Shown here: piece by piece, positions 25,707 through 33,501 of the stretch
Layout of the letters: the number at the start of each line of letters is the position of its first letter
Position numbering within the stretch: the stretch's first letter is position 1
Source of the DNA: Seleniivibrio woodruffii
GTDB taxonomy: Bacteria; Chrysiogenota; Deferribacteres; Deferribacterales; Geovibrionaceae
Assembly (NCBI RefSeq): GCF_004339245.1
Contig: NZ_SMGG01000003.1
Coordinates: 680,672 to 744,671, forward strand
Length of the DNA: 64,000 nt
Reading direction: 5' to 3'
Notes under the pieces: generated by a model
What the model saw: the letters and a program-made list of their open reading frames with translations, nothing else
Database searches by the model: none
Told to the model about the DNA's origin: nothing
Made by a program: the position numbers and the translations under genes

Positions 25707-27830
25707 ATGCCTGATTATTCAAAAGAACTTAACCAACAGCAATATGAAGCGGTAACGAAGACAGAGGGACCTCTGCTGGTGCTTGCGGGAGCAGGAACCG
25801 GCAAAACCAGGGTGATAACCTACCGCATAGCCCATCTCATTAACAATCTCGGTGTGAGCGCACACAATATCCTTGCGGTGACCTTCACCAACAAGGCGGC
25901 AGGGGAGATGAAAGAGCGTATAATGAAGCTCGTTCCACGCTCTCAGGCCGACATCTGGATAGGCACTTTTCACTCAATCTGCCTGAGACTTCTCCGCCGT
26001 GACGGCCACCTTCTGGGGCTTGGCGCAGGGTTCGGGATACTGGATCAGGACGACAGGCTGTCTGTCGTTCGTGATATCGTAAAAAACCTCAATATCGACG
26101 TTAAAAAATATCCGCCCAAGCAGTATATGTGGCGCATCAGCAACTATAAGAACACCAGAGCCTACGTTGACGGGCTGAACCCCGGCACGGATCCTTTTCA
26201 TATGATGGATGATGTGTTCAAGATCTATCAGCAGAAGCTGAAAGAGCAGAATTTCATCGACTTCGACGACATGCTTGCTCTGACCATCAGGCTGTTCCGC
26301 ACAAATCCCGAAGTGCTTGAGTATTACAAAAATATGTTCCGCTATATCCTTGTGGATGAGTATCAGGATACAAACGACATTCAGTTTCTTTTTCTGAACA
26401 TGCTTTCCGGCGACGATGCGAATATCTGCGTGGTGGGCGACGACGACCAGTCGATATACGGCTGGAGGGGTGCGGACATCCGAAATATCCTTGAGTTCGA
26501 CAGCGTCTATCCTTCCGCAAAGATAGTCAGGCTCACAGAGAACTACAGAAGCCGCCCTGTGATACTCACTGCGGCTAACCAGCTCATAAAGAACAACAGC
26601 ATGAGAAAGGGCAAAGACCTTCAGGCCTTCCGTGAGGAGGGCGGCATGGTTCAGGTCATGCCCGTTTCAAACGAGACCGCCGAGGCGGAATACGTTGTGG
26701 GCACAATAAAAAATTATCTTGATGAGGGCGTGCCCGCAGACGAGATAGCCGTTCTTTACAGAACCAACGCCCAGTCCCGTAACTTTGAGGTATTTCTGAA
26801 CCGCCTGAACGTATCCTATAAGGTCATAGGCGGCATAAGCTTCTATCAGCGCAGAGAGATAAAGGATATCCTCAGTTACCTGAGACTGTACGACAACCCT
26901 TACGACACGGTATCCTTTGCAAGAAGCGTTAAGGCTCCCCCCAGAGGCGTGGGTGACACTGCTGTGGACAGCATAACCGAGTATGCATCCCATGAAGGCA
27001 TCAACCTGCTTGAGGCATCGAAAAGGTTCCTCATTCAGATGAGAGGTGCGCAGAGAAAGGGTATGGAACCCTATCTGGCAGTTTTTGAAGAGCTGACAAC
27101 CACACCCAAAATAAGCCAGATGGTCAAGCTGGTCATAGACAGCATCGATTACGAAGGGTTCATCAAACGCTATGAGGACGAACACGAAGCCGAAAAGCGC
27201 ATCGACAACATAAAAGAACTTTATAACGCCGCCGTGCAGTTCGAAATGAACGTAAAGGACGGCACAATATCGGATTTCCTTGCGGCAACTTCGCTCACAA
27301 CGTCCGTTGACGAAGGCGACGGAACCGCCGCAGTCAAACTTATGACGATCCACTCCGCAAAGGGGCTGGAATTTGAAAACGTTTTCCTCACGGGACTTGA
27401 GAACGGACTTTTCCCCCTTCAGGGCAGTCTGGACGAACCCGATCAGCTGGAGGAGGAGCGCAGACTCTGCTACGTCGGTGTTACCCGTGCAAAGCAGAAC
27501 CTGCACATGAGCTATGCCGGAACCCGCATGGTCTACGGCAAGGTGAACCCCCAGAGACGCTCAGGGTTCATCGATGAAATGGGCATAGTCGGAATGAAGG
27601 CCGCACCCCAGAAACGCCCCGTACCCGAATATATCAAAACCGAGCGCAAAGCCGCCGTGGCCGCAAAAGAGATCAACGGCATAAAAAGCGGAAGCAAGGT
27701 AATGCATGAAATGTTCGGCGAGGGAATGGTGGTCGCCATCACCGGTTCCGGAGACACGGCGAACGTTGACGTGTTCTTCAAATCCGGCGGTCTGAAAAAG
27801 ATCCGCATAGGCTTTCTTAAACCCGCATGA
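25707..27830 (+). CDS. UvrD/PcrA-family ATP-dependent DNA helicase
   Basis: This 707-residue SF1A helicase has the Q motif LNQQQYEAVT, Walker A AGAGTGKT at 27-34, Walker B VDEYQDTN with D217-E218, GDDDQSIYGWRGAD (motif III), LTENYRSR, and the late motifs TIHSAKGLEFENVFLTGLEN and YVGVTRAKQ. The C-terminus (KSGSKVMHEMFGEGMVVAI) is the Tudor-like tail seen in PcrA. It unwinds DNA 3'-5' in repair and conflict resolution. Length is typical of PcrA. No strong ribosome site precedes the ATG. It overlaps the next gene by four bases. Confidence 0.94.
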   Translation: MPDYSKELNQQQYEAVTKTEGPLLVLAGAGTGKTRVITYRIAHLINNLGVSAHNILAVTFTNKAAGEMKERIMKLVPRSQADIWIGTFHSICLRLLRRDGHLLGLGAGFGILDQDDRLSVVRDIVKNLNIDVKKYPPKQYMWRISNYKNTRAYVDGLNPGTDPFHMMDDVFKIYQQKLKEQNFIDFDDMLALTIRLFRTNPEVLEYYKNMFRYILVDEYQDTNDIQFLFLNMLSGDDANICVVGDDDQSIYGWRGADIRNILEFDSVYPSAKIVRLTENYRSRPVILTAANQLIKNNSMRKGKDLQAFREEGGMVQVMPVSNETAEAEYVVGTIKNYLDEGVPADEIAVLYRTNAQSRNFEVFLNRLNVSYKVIGGISFYQRREIKDILSYLRLYDNPYDTVSFARSVKAPPRGVGDTAVDSITEYASHEGINLLEASKRFLIQMRGAQRKGMEPYLAVFEELTTTPKISQMVKLVIDSIDYEGFIKRYEDEHEAEKRIDNIKELYNAAVQFEMNVKDGTISDFLAATSLTTSVDEGDGTAAVKLMTIHSAKGLEFENVFLTGLENGLFPLQGSLDEPDQLEEERRLCYVGVTRAKQNLHMSYAGTRMVYGKVNPQRRSGFIDEMGIVGMKAAPQKRPVPEYIKTERKAAVAAKEINGIKSGSKVMHEMFGEGMVVAITGSGDTANVDVFFKSGGLKKIRIGFLKPA

Positions 27831-28564
27831 AAATTTTTTACGGGTGTGTTATCGCATTACTGATGTCTTCCGTTTGTCACGCCCTGCCGGACGGATTTGT
27901 TTATCTGCGGGATACAGCTCCGGACATCGCACATGACATAAGATATTTCAACTACCACAACTTTGTGGGCAGACCTGTTGACGGCTACGAAAAAGCGGAA
28001 TGCATCCTGACCTCTCAGGCGGCGCAGGCTCTTAAAAAAGTTCAGGCTGAACTTGTTCCGATGGGGCTGGGACTGAAGGTGTACGACTGCTACCGCCCGC
28101 AAAAGGCGGTCGACCACTTCTCCCGCTGGGCGAAAGACTTTGCGGATACGAAAACAAAAGGGGAGTTCTACCCCGACGAGCCGAAAGAAACCCTGTTCAA
28201 ACGGGGATATATAGCGCATAAATCGGGACATTCGAGAGGCGGCACGGTGGATCTGACCATAATCCCCCTCGGCAGCACACCGAAAGAGATTTTTATTCCC
28301 TACGAAAACCTCAGACGGTGCGATGCACCCTATGAGAAACGGTTCGGAGACAATTCCGTTGATATGGGAACAGGTTTCGACTGTTTCAGCGGTCTGTCGG
28401 CCACCGAAAACCCCCGCATAACGGGCACTGCCATGCAGAATCGCCTCCTGCTCAAAAGGGTTATGGAAAAACACGGATTCTATAACTACGAAAAGGAGTG
28501 GTGGCACTACACACTTAAAAACGAGCCCTTCGGAAAAACATACTTTTCATTTCCCGTCAGATAA
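27827..28564 (+). CDS. D-alanyl-D-alanine dipeptidase (VanX/DdpX family), exported
   Basis: This 245-residue protein has a signal peptide (FYGCVIALLMSSVCHA, cleavage near 20). The zinc-dipeptidase motifs are YDCYRPQKAVDHF (substrate-binding Arg), SGHSRGGTVDLTI (Zn His and Asp) and EWWHYTL (catalytic Glu and third Zn ligand His). It cleaves D-Ala-D-Ala in the periplasm, probably for peptidoglycan recycling rather than vancomycin resistance because no vanH or vanA ligase is nearby. It overlaps the helicase gene by four bases (ATGA). Confidence 0.9.
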   Translation: MKIFYGCVIALLMSSVCHALPDGFVYLRDTAPDIAHDIRYFNYHNFVGRPVDGYEKAECILTSQAAQALKKVQAELVPMGLGLKVYDCYRPQKAVDHFSRWAKDFADTKTKGEFYPDEPKETLFKRGYIAHKSGHSRGGTVDLTIIPLGSTPKEIFIPYENLRRCDAPYEKRFGDNSVDMGTGFDCFSGLSATENPRITGTAMQNRLLLKRVMEKHGFYNYEKEWWHYTLKNEPFGKTYFSFPVR

Positions 28565-28641
28565 TTATTTTTTCGTTATCCGCTATCAGAATTAATTCCT
28601 TTAATGAATGCCGCATACATTATTAAAAGGTTATTTCATTG

Positions 28642-28664
28642 CGTTATTTTATTGATAAATAACG
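28642..28664. promoter_or_regulatory. ModE-type operator upstream of the molbindin gene
   Basis: CGTTATTT (28642-28649) and AAATAACG (28657-28664) form a perfect eight-base inverted repeat around seven bases. The CGTTAT...ATAACG core is that of known ModE sites. It lies about 10 bases upstream of the -35 box of the molbindin promoter, a position typical for activation. Confidence 0.65.
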
Positions 28665-28673
28665 TCTTTTTCT

Positions 28674-28702
28674 TTGACTACAGTCTTCTGCGGTAATATA
28701 TT
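28674..28702 (+). promoter_or_regulatory. Promoter of the molbindin gene
   Basis: TTGACT (28674-28679), a 17-base spacer and TATATT (28697-28702). Transcription should start near 28709, leaving a short leader with AGGAGG before the ATG at 28731. Confidence 0.65.
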
Positions 28703-28730
28703 CCAAATATGTTAACACAGGAGGTTCGTT

Positions 28731-28940
28731 ATGAAATTCAGCGCAAGAAACGTTCTTGAAGGTAAAGTTAAGGATATTAAAGAGGGTTCCGTAAACGTTG
28801 AGGTGGTTGTTGAGCTTGCAGGCGGACAGGAAGTTGTTTCCGTCATCACAAAAGGCTCATGCGACAATCTGGCTCTGGAGAAGGGTAAAAAAGTGTATAC
28901 TATTATGAAGGCATCCTCAATAATAGTCGCCGTAGACTGA
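28731..28940 (+). CDS. mop: Molbindin (single Mop/TOBE-domain molybdate-binding protein)
   Basis: This 69-residue protein consists of one Mop domain: MKFSARNVLEGKVKDIKEGS, VNVEVVVELAGGQEVVSVIT, then LALEKGKKVYTIMKASSIIVAVD. Such proteins assemble as hexamers that bind and buffer molybdate or tungstate in the cytoplasm. It is preceded by an AGGAGG ribosome site, a promoter and a ModE-type palindrome, which ties it to the mod operon 1.2 kb away on the other strand. It has its own transcription unit. Confidence 0.93.
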   Translation: MKFSARNVLEGKVKDIKEGSVNVEVVVELAGGQEVVSVITKGSCDNLALEKGKKVYTIMKASSIIVAVD

Positions 28941-29080
28941 TAGTCTGCCGCTTACAGCACTTCGCATTTCTGCGTTGTCGGTCAAAAAATCTCCATCATG
29001 TACCTATGTGTACACTCAGCAGATTTTTTAACCTCAGCCTTGAACTGCTCGGCTCTAAGCAACAGGTGTGAAATATGCAT
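28941..29080. repeat. Palindromic intergenic element downstream of mop
   Basis: The element contains CGCATTTCTGCGTTGTCGGTC, an inverted AAAAAATCT (28985-28993) / AGATTTTTT (29026-29034) pair, and a centre GTAC-ctatgt-GTAC. It has the same plan as the element at 59536-59657 (CGCATT-x-CTGCGT, AGATT/AATCT arms, CATAC...GTATG centre). No gene is seen; short frames here are repeat-derived. Confidence 0.55.
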
Positions 29081-29085
29081 TGTAG

Positions 29086-29112
29086 AAGGCACGGGTTTCC
29101 GTGCCTTTTTTG
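29086..29112 (+). terminator. Terminator (GGCACGG stem, copy 1)
   Basis: AAGGCACGG (29086-29094), loop GTTT, CCGTGCCTT (29099-29107) and a T-run. It could end the mop transcript about 150 bases downstream of its stop. The same stem and loop recur at 29834 and 30056. Confidence 0.7.
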
Positions 29113-29230
29113 CTGTGTCACTGCGAAGCAGCGTAGCTGCTGCGGCAGTCTCATAACATTTGGCTGCCTGTATATGTGAGATTGCCACGTCAGCTTGCAG
29201 CCTCCTCGCAATGACAAAAAAATCCGTGCC
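29113..29230. repeat. Family C repeat in inverted arrangement
   Basis: GTCACTGCGAAGCAGCGTAG...GCGGCAGTCTCATAAC is followed by an inverted partner, GTGAGATTGCCACGTCAGCT...CTCCTCGCAATGAC. Together they make a roughly 100-base imperfect palindrome with ends GTCACTGCGA / TCGCAATGAC. Confidence 0.6.
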
Positions 29231-29320
29231 TTTTTTGTAAGTAACTCACAAATTATCCTCTATTGAATAGTTCGATTAAATCGCTAAAATTAAGACAATT
29301 AAATTATCATGGAGGCAGAT

Positions 29321-29830
29321 ATGAGCGGGTTTTATTCCGAAAGTCCGGACAGCTTCAACTACAGCCCTTTCCGGATGATAGGCAAAGACTGGATGCTGGT
29401 TACGGCGGAGAAAGAGGGAAAGGTGAACACTATGACCGCATCCTGGGGCGGGCTGGGGGTTATGTGGGGCAGGAACGTTGCATTCATAGTTGTACGCCCC
29501 AGCCGATTCACTAAAGAGTTTATGGACGCTTCCGACAGTTTTTCCCTGACCTTTTTCGACAGGGAGAAATATTCGAAAATGCTGGGTTATATGGGAACGG
29601 TTTCCGGCAGAAATGAGGACAAAATAAAGGTTTCAGGTCTCACACTTGAGCATTACGAAGGAACACCCTATTTTACAGAGGCATCAAAGGTGATCCTTTG
29701 CAGAAAGATTTTTCGTCAGCCCATAGACCCGAAAAACTTCATCGCAGACGATATCGATTCAAAATGGTATCCCGAGCAGGACTATCACGATCTCTATATC
29801 GGAGAGGTCAACGAGATACTGTCGAAATAA
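29321..29830 (+). CDS. Flavin reductase-like (FMN-binding split-barrel) protein
   Basis: ATG 29321 follows GGAGG (29311-29315) at good spacing, giving 169 residues; the ATG at 29309 would include that ribosome site and is less likely. The N-terminal KDWMLVTAEKEGKVNTMTAS and RNVAFIVVRPSRFT, then FSLTFFDREKYSKML, fit the flavin-reductase-like flavoprotein family. It may reduce FMN or itself be an FMN-dependent oxidoreductase; the partner is unknown. A hairpin begins four bases after its stop. Confidence 0.85.
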   Translation: MSGFYSESPDSFNYSPFRMIGKDWMLVTAEKEGKVNTMTASWGGLGVMWGRNVAFIVVRPSRFTKEFMDASDSFSLTFFDREKYSKMLGYMGTVSGRNEDKIKVSGLTLEHYEGTPYFTEASKVILCRKIFRQPIDPKNFIADDIDSKWYPEQDYHDLYIGEVNEILSK

Positions 29831-29833
29831 AAA

Positions 29834-29855
29834 AAGGCACGGGTTTCCGTGCCTT
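29834..29855. terminator. GGCACGG hairpin, copy 2
   Basis: AAGGCACGG-GTTT-CCGTGCCTT just after the flavin reductase stop. T-rich only on the minus strand (the A-run at 29828-29835), so termination of plus-strand transcripts here is uncertain. Confidence 0.5.
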
Positions 29856-29856
29856 A

Positions 29857-30055
29857 GGTTGTTGACAAAGTTTGCTTTGGACTGTTAAGCCTCCCTTTGG
29901 CAAAACATTCGCCTATCTTTGCGAATGTTTCTGCACCGGGCTAGCTAGAAAGGGAGGTTTGGAGGGATTTTTTTATTAGCAGGGAAATCCACCCTTCCCT
30001 CCTTTCCCAAAGGAGGGTTCAATAAAGCAAAACTATATAGTTTGTTATCAGTCTG
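29857..30055. repeat. MITE-like element with family A arms between two GGCACGG hairpins
   Basis: The element contains CCTCCCTTT / AAAGGGAGG arms around an inner palindrome AACATTCGC-ctatcttt-GCGAATGTT. A second arm pair, CCCTCCTTT / AAAGGAGGG, lies at about 29999-30018, next to inverted GAAATCCACCC (the family A tail). The outer ends, GACAAAGTTTGCTTTGG and an inverted AAAGCAAAACTATATAGTTTGTTATC, are imperfectly complementary. No coding frame is seen. Confidence 0.55.
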
Positions 30056-30075
30056 AGGCACGGGTTTCCGTGCCT
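30056..30075 (-). terminator. GGCACGG hairpin, copy 3, at the end of modC
   Basis: AGGCACGG-GTTT-CCGTGCCT overlapping the last base of the modC stop. No clear T-run follows on the minus strand, so it may be a processing or repeat structure as much as a terminator. Confidence 0.45.
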
Positions 30076-30938
30076 TATATCTTTTTAACCGAAGGGTTGA
30101 ACGCCTTGGTGTAGACCAGAACCCTGTCGCCTATGCTTATATCCTCCGCTTCGGAGCGGGTGGCGACGACGTGTCCCACCTCGGAGCCGATGGAGAGCGT
30201 TAGCACATAGAGGCAGTCGCTCCTTTCAATTTTGAGAACCCGTGCGGTGAATTTGAATTTCCCGCTGATGGTGCTGTCTGTGAACACCTCTTCGGGTGTA
30301 CCGATTCTGGTTATTACTCCGTCGTCCATGCAGTAGACCTTGTCCGCCAGCTTGAAGACCTCGCCCTTGTCGTGACTTACCAGTATGGTGGTCACACCGA
30401 GTGTGTCGTGGATAACTTTAAGTTCGTTTTGCAGAACATTGCGCATATCCGCATCCAGAGCCGCAAAAGGTTCATCCAGAAGCAGAATCTCCGGTTCCGC
30501 AGCCAGTGCTCTGGCCAGCGCAACCCTTTGTCTCTGTCCGCCGGAGAGTGTGGCGGGTTTTCTGTGGGTCAGCTCGGTCATGCCCACCATGTCGATGAGC
30601 CTGTCCACGTTTGACCTGTTCACTGAAGCATACTCCACATTTTTTCTGACGGTCATGTTGGGAAACAGTGCATAGTCCTGAAACACGAATCCGCATTTAC
30701 GCTTATTAACAGGCACGTTTATCCTGTTCTTTTTGTCGAACCAGACCTTTCCGTCAATCCTGATAACTCCGTCGTCGGGGTCGGTCAGTCCTGCCAGAAT
30801 GCGCAGAATTGTTGTTTTGCCCGCTCCGGATTTTCCGAAGAGTGAGCAGAAACCGCCCTTTTCGATATCCACCTTTGCGTGCATATCGACCTCTCCCGAG
30901 GCGGTCTTTATTCGTTTAACTACATCTATTTCAATCAT
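30075..30938 (-). CDS. modC: Molybdate ABC transporter ATP-binding protein
   Basis: This 287-residue ABC ATPase has Walker A GKSGAGKTT near 35-43, the signature LSGGQRQRVALARAL and Walker B ILLLDEPFAALD. It ends in a single TOBE/Mop-like domain (FTARVLKIERSDCLYVLTL), shorter than the roughly 350-residue ModC with a full double domain. It energises molybdate uptake with ModB. Its start overlaps modB by four bases. The neighbouring free-standing TOBE protein may compensate for the shortened C-terminus. Confidence 0.93.
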   Translation of the reverse strand: MIEIDVVKRIKTASGEVDMHAKVDIEKGGFCSLFGKSGAGKTTILRILAGLTDPDDGVIRIDGKVWFDKKNRINVPVNKRKCGFVFQDYALFPNMTVRKNVEYASVNRSNVDRLIDMVGMTELTHRKPATLSGGQRQRVALARALAAEPEILLLDEPFAALDADMRNVLQNELKVIHDTLGVTTILVSHDKGEVFKLADKVYCMDDGVITRIGTPEEVFTDSTISGKFKFTARVLKIERSDCLYVLTLSIGSEVGHVVATRSEAEDISIGDRVLVYTKAFNPSVKKI

Positions 30939-31606
30939 ATTGTCTTTCCGCTTATCTTCCTGTTTACCATATTGACCGTGACGAGCACAGCAAAAGCAAG
31001 AACGAACAGCACCGCCGAATAGAAGTGCGCCGTTGAATAGTTCATCGCCTCCACCTGATCATAAATGGCTATGGACGCCACTCTGGTTTCGTCCGGAATG
31101 CTTCCGCCTATCATAAGAACCACGCCGAACTCCCCCACCGTGTGTGCGAAGCTGAGGACAATGCCTGTTATCAGAGAGGGCTTTATGTTGGGAAGCATCA
31201 CCATGAAAAAGGTTCGTATTCTGGATTTGCCCAGAGTGTATGATGCCTCTTTCAGAGAGTGGGGCAGGGCTTCGAACCCGGCCTGAACAGGCTGAACCAT
31301 GAAGGGCAGACTGTATATCACCGATGCGAACACAAGGCCTTCGAAAGTGAAGACCATGCGGATGTCAAACTTTGCCAGAATACCGCCCAGAGATCCGTGG
31401 GGACCCATGAACACCAGCAGATAGAAACCAAGAACAGATGGGGGAAGCACGATGGGAAGCCCTGTTACGGATTCCACGATGGATTTTCCCCTGAAGTTTG
31501 CGGATGCCAGCCAGTAGGCAAAGGGAATGGCTGTGACAGCCAGAATGAGGGTTGTCACAGCCGCAAGTTCAAATGTAAGTATAAGCGGAGACAGAAGCTC
31601 TCTCAT
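30935..31606 (-). CDS. modB: Molybdate ABC transporter permease
   Basis: This 223-residue inner-membrane permease has about five or six helices and the coupling-loop EAA motif (LKEASYTLGKSRIRTFFMVMLPNI-like, near 140-163). GIVLSFAHTVGEFGVVLMIGG is characteristic of ModB. It forms the molybdate channel with ModC. One base separates it from the TOBE-domain gene upstream, and it overlaps modC by four bases. Confidence 0.94.
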   Translation of the reverse strand: MRELLSPLILTFELAAVTTLILAVTAIPFAYWLASANFRGKSIVESVTGLPIVLPPSVLGFYLLVFMGPHGSLGGILAKFDIRMVFTFEGLVFASVIYSLPFMVQPVQAGFEALPHSLKEASYTLGKSRIRTFFMVMLPNIKPSLITGIVLSFAHTVGEFGVVLMIGGSIPDETRVASIAIYDQVEAMNYSTAHFYSAVLFVLAFAVLVTVNMVNRKISGKTI

Positions 31607-31607
31607 G

Positions 31608-32009
31608 CTAATCTCTCCGGCCTATTGCAATTTCGTTGGCTTTAATAAGGGCGGTCACCTCGGTTCCCACAGCCAGCCCCAGTCTTTCAACGGATTTGGT
31701 GGTTATCACCGATTCGATGCCCGTTCCGAAATCCAGAGCAAGGCTTGTGAAAATTTCACCCTTCTCCATGGCCGTTATTCTGGCGGGAAATCTGTTGTTG
31801 AGGCTCAGCTGGCCTATCTCGCCTGTGGCGATGATGACCTCGGTCTCTTTGAACAGCATGTTCACAGTGTTCCCTTCAAAAATGTATTTCAGCTCGCTGG
31901 GGCTGTCCAGAAGAACAGCAGTGGCGTTTTCGCCGAAAGTATCCAGCTCGCAGATTATTATCTGGCCGGAAGTGCGGTAATGAAGAATCTTAGCCTCTAA
32001 AACATTCAT
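31608..32009 (-). CDS. Free-standing TOBE/Mop-domain protein of the mod operon (ModG-like)
   Basis: This 133-residue protein has a C-terminal Mop domain (FPARITAMEKGEIFTSLAL, LGLAVGTEVTALIKANEIAI). Its weaker N-terminal half of the same size (NVLEAKILHYRTSGQIIICEL, TVNMLFKETEVIIATG) fits a degenerate TOBE, like the two-domain ModG molybdate-binding proteins. It lies inside the operon between modA and modB, overlapping modA by four bases. Likely role is molybdate binding in the cytoplasm, either buffering or acting with the short ModC. Confidence 0.82.
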   Translation of the reverse strand: MNVLEAKILHYRTSGQIIICELDTFGENATAVLLDSPSELKYIFEGNTVNMLFKETEVIIATGEIGQLSLNNRFPARITAMEKGEIFTSLALDFGTGIESVITTKSVERLGLAVGTEVTALIKANEIAIGRRD

Positions 32010-32737
32010 TTTTCGTAGCCGTATTTTTTCATGATCGCTGCGCCTTTGCTTTTGGTCAGATAGTTCATGAACTTCTGAGCTTCGGCAACGTCGCCTGCTT
32101 TAAGGATAACGCCGCCCTGTTCGATGGGTGCGTAGAGTTTTTTGTCAACGTCGAACCATGAACCGGCATCCTGAACTTTGCCGCTGGCAAGGTGTGACTT
32201 GGCTGCGAAGGCTGCTTCGGCAACGCCCGTCTGAATGTATGTGTCCATGGTGGAGATGCTTTCTCCCTGAACGATTCTGGGGGCTACGGCATCGTAAACG
32301 CCGGATGCTTTCATGGCTTCAACGGCCGCTCTGCCGTAGGGGGCTGTTGCGGGGTTGGCGATGGCGATCTTAACGTATTTGGGGTCTTTCAGGTCGGCGA
32401 TCGACTTGATGTTATATTTTTTTGACCAGAGAACCAGAAGTCCTTCGGCATACATAACGGGTTTGTCGGTTGTGAGTCCGGCTTCGTACGCTTTCTGGGC
32501 GAAGCTCATGTCGGCGGCAAGAAAGATATCGAATTTTGCGCCGTTGATTATCTGTGCAACAAGTTTGCCCGATGCGCCGTATGTGGCTTTAACATCGGTT
32601 CCGGTGTCTGCTTTGTAGGCCTTGGCGACCTCTTCCAGAGCAAACTGAAGGTTAGCCGCAGCGGAGATGGTGAGTTCTTTTGCAAAGGCCGTTGTGGAGA
32701 TGGCCAGTGCAAGTGCAAGGATCAGAAGTTTTTTCAT
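32006..32737 (-). CDS. modA: Molybdate ABC transporter substrate-binding protein
   Basis: This 243-residue periplasmic binding protein has signal peptide MKKLLILALALAISTTAFA (cleavage near 19). The family ligand-site elements are SAAANLQFALEEVAKAY, ATYGASGKLVAQI, ANPATAPYGRAAVEAM and VAEAAFAAKSHL. It captures molybdate or tungstate and delivers it to ModBC. It starts four bases after the modE stop. Confidence 0.95.
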   Translation of the reverse strand: MKKLLILALALAISTTAFAKELTISAAANLQFALEEVAKAYKADTGTDVKATYGASGKLVAQIINGAKFDIFLAADMSFAQKAYEAGLTTDKPVMYAEGLLVLWSKKYNIKSIADLKDPKYVKIAIANPATAPYGRAAVEAMKASGVYDAVAPRIVQGESISTMDTYIQTGVAEAAFAAKSHLASGKVQDAGSWFDVDKKLYAPIEQGGVILKAGDVAEAQKFMNYLTKSKGAAIMKKYGYEK

Positions 32738-32741
32738 GATG

Positions 32742-33434
32742 TCACCTCATTATTAATGCTGAAGCTGTTTTGAAAAGTGCAAATATCTCCATTCCCGGTT
32801 TGAGCCCCAGTTTTTCGGAGCTGGCCGCCATAATGCTGAGTTTCAGCGGTGTGCCGCATGCCGTTTTCAAAAGTACCTCAGTCTTGTCCTTTTCGTTTTC
32901 AACTTTTTCGGTGGTTGTGCGCAGAATGTTTCTTGCGCTGGTTTTCAGCTTGTCGCTGTCAACGAGGATAATATCTTTGGGATTGATGAAAACCGAAACA
33001 GATTCTCCGGGTTTCAGATCCGGATCGAGCATTGAGCCAGAAATGATGTCACCCTGATCGGTTTTAACCACAGCATAACTGTCGGCTATGGTCTGAATAA
33101 CGCCTGTTAACTTGTTCGATTCGCTCAGTGTTCCGAGATACATCATATGCAGTCTGCTGAGGTGATTATAGGTCTTGATCAGTTCCAGACCTGCCTTTGT
33201 GAGGGTTGTGCCGCCGCCTCCTTTTCCCCCCGTCTGTCTCTCCACCAGCGGTGTGCCGAATATCTCGTTAAGCAGGTTTATGCTGTCCCATGCGGCTTTG
33301 TAGCTCATTTTGATGCTTTCAGCCGCTTTCTTAATGGAGCCTGTCGCCTGCACCAGTTCCAGCAGTTTTATCCTGCCGTGCCCTGCTATCCCGTTTCCGT
33401 TAATATCTATCCAGAGTTTGCCGTCTATTTTCAT
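32742..33434 (-). CDS. modE: Molybdate-responsive regulator ModE
   Basis: This 230-residue protein has an N-terminal winged HTH (RIKLLELVQATGSIKKAAES, KMSYKAAWDSINLLNEIFG, then the wing GGKGGGGTTLTKAG) and two C-terminal TOBE/Mop-like molybdate-binding domains (residues about 112-165 and 175-230). It binds molybdate and controls transport and molybdoenzyme genes. It heads the mod operon. A ModE-type palindrome lies only four bases upstream of its start and no Shine-Dalgarno is visible, so it is probably autoregulated and its leader very short or absent. Confidence 0.95.
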   Translation of the reverse strand: MKIDGKLWIDINGNGIAGHGRIKLLELVQATGSIKKAAESIKMSYKAAWDSINLLNEIFGTPLVERQTGGKGGGGTTLTKAGLELIKTYNHLSRLHMMYLGTLSESNKLTGVIQTIADSYAVVKTDQGDIISGSMLDPDLKPGESVSVFINPKDIILVDSDKLKTSARNILRTTTEKVENEKDKTEVLLKTACGTPLKLSIMAASSEKLGLKPGMEIFALFKTASALIMR

Positions 33435-33437
33435 AAG

Positions 33438-33461
33438 CGTTATGTAGCATGGAATATAACG
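33438..33461. promoter_or_regulatory. ModE operator overlapping the modE promoter
   Basis: CGTTAT (33438-33443) and ATAACG (33456-33461) form an inverted repeat separated by 12 bases, almost identical in plan to the site at 28642. On the minus strand it covers the -10 region: TTGCAC-17-TACATA, or a CTGACA...TATATT alternative. It ends next to the modE ATG, a layout expected for repression. Confidence 0.7.
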
Positions 33462-33501
33462 GTGTGCAAGAGGAAAATGTCAGAGACAGGACAGGGTTGG
33501 A

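Noticed and set aside
26667..27506. 279-residue open frame antisense to the PcrA/UvrD helicase gene
   Set aside because: Shadow of a gene whose motifs are all intact; the antisense product is Cys/Phe-rich with no motif and no ribosome site.
27827..28564. Vancomycin-resistance determinant
   Set aside because: A VanX-type dipeptidase alone, with no vanH or ligase gene nearby, is better explained by peptidoglycan recycling in a Gram-negative cell.
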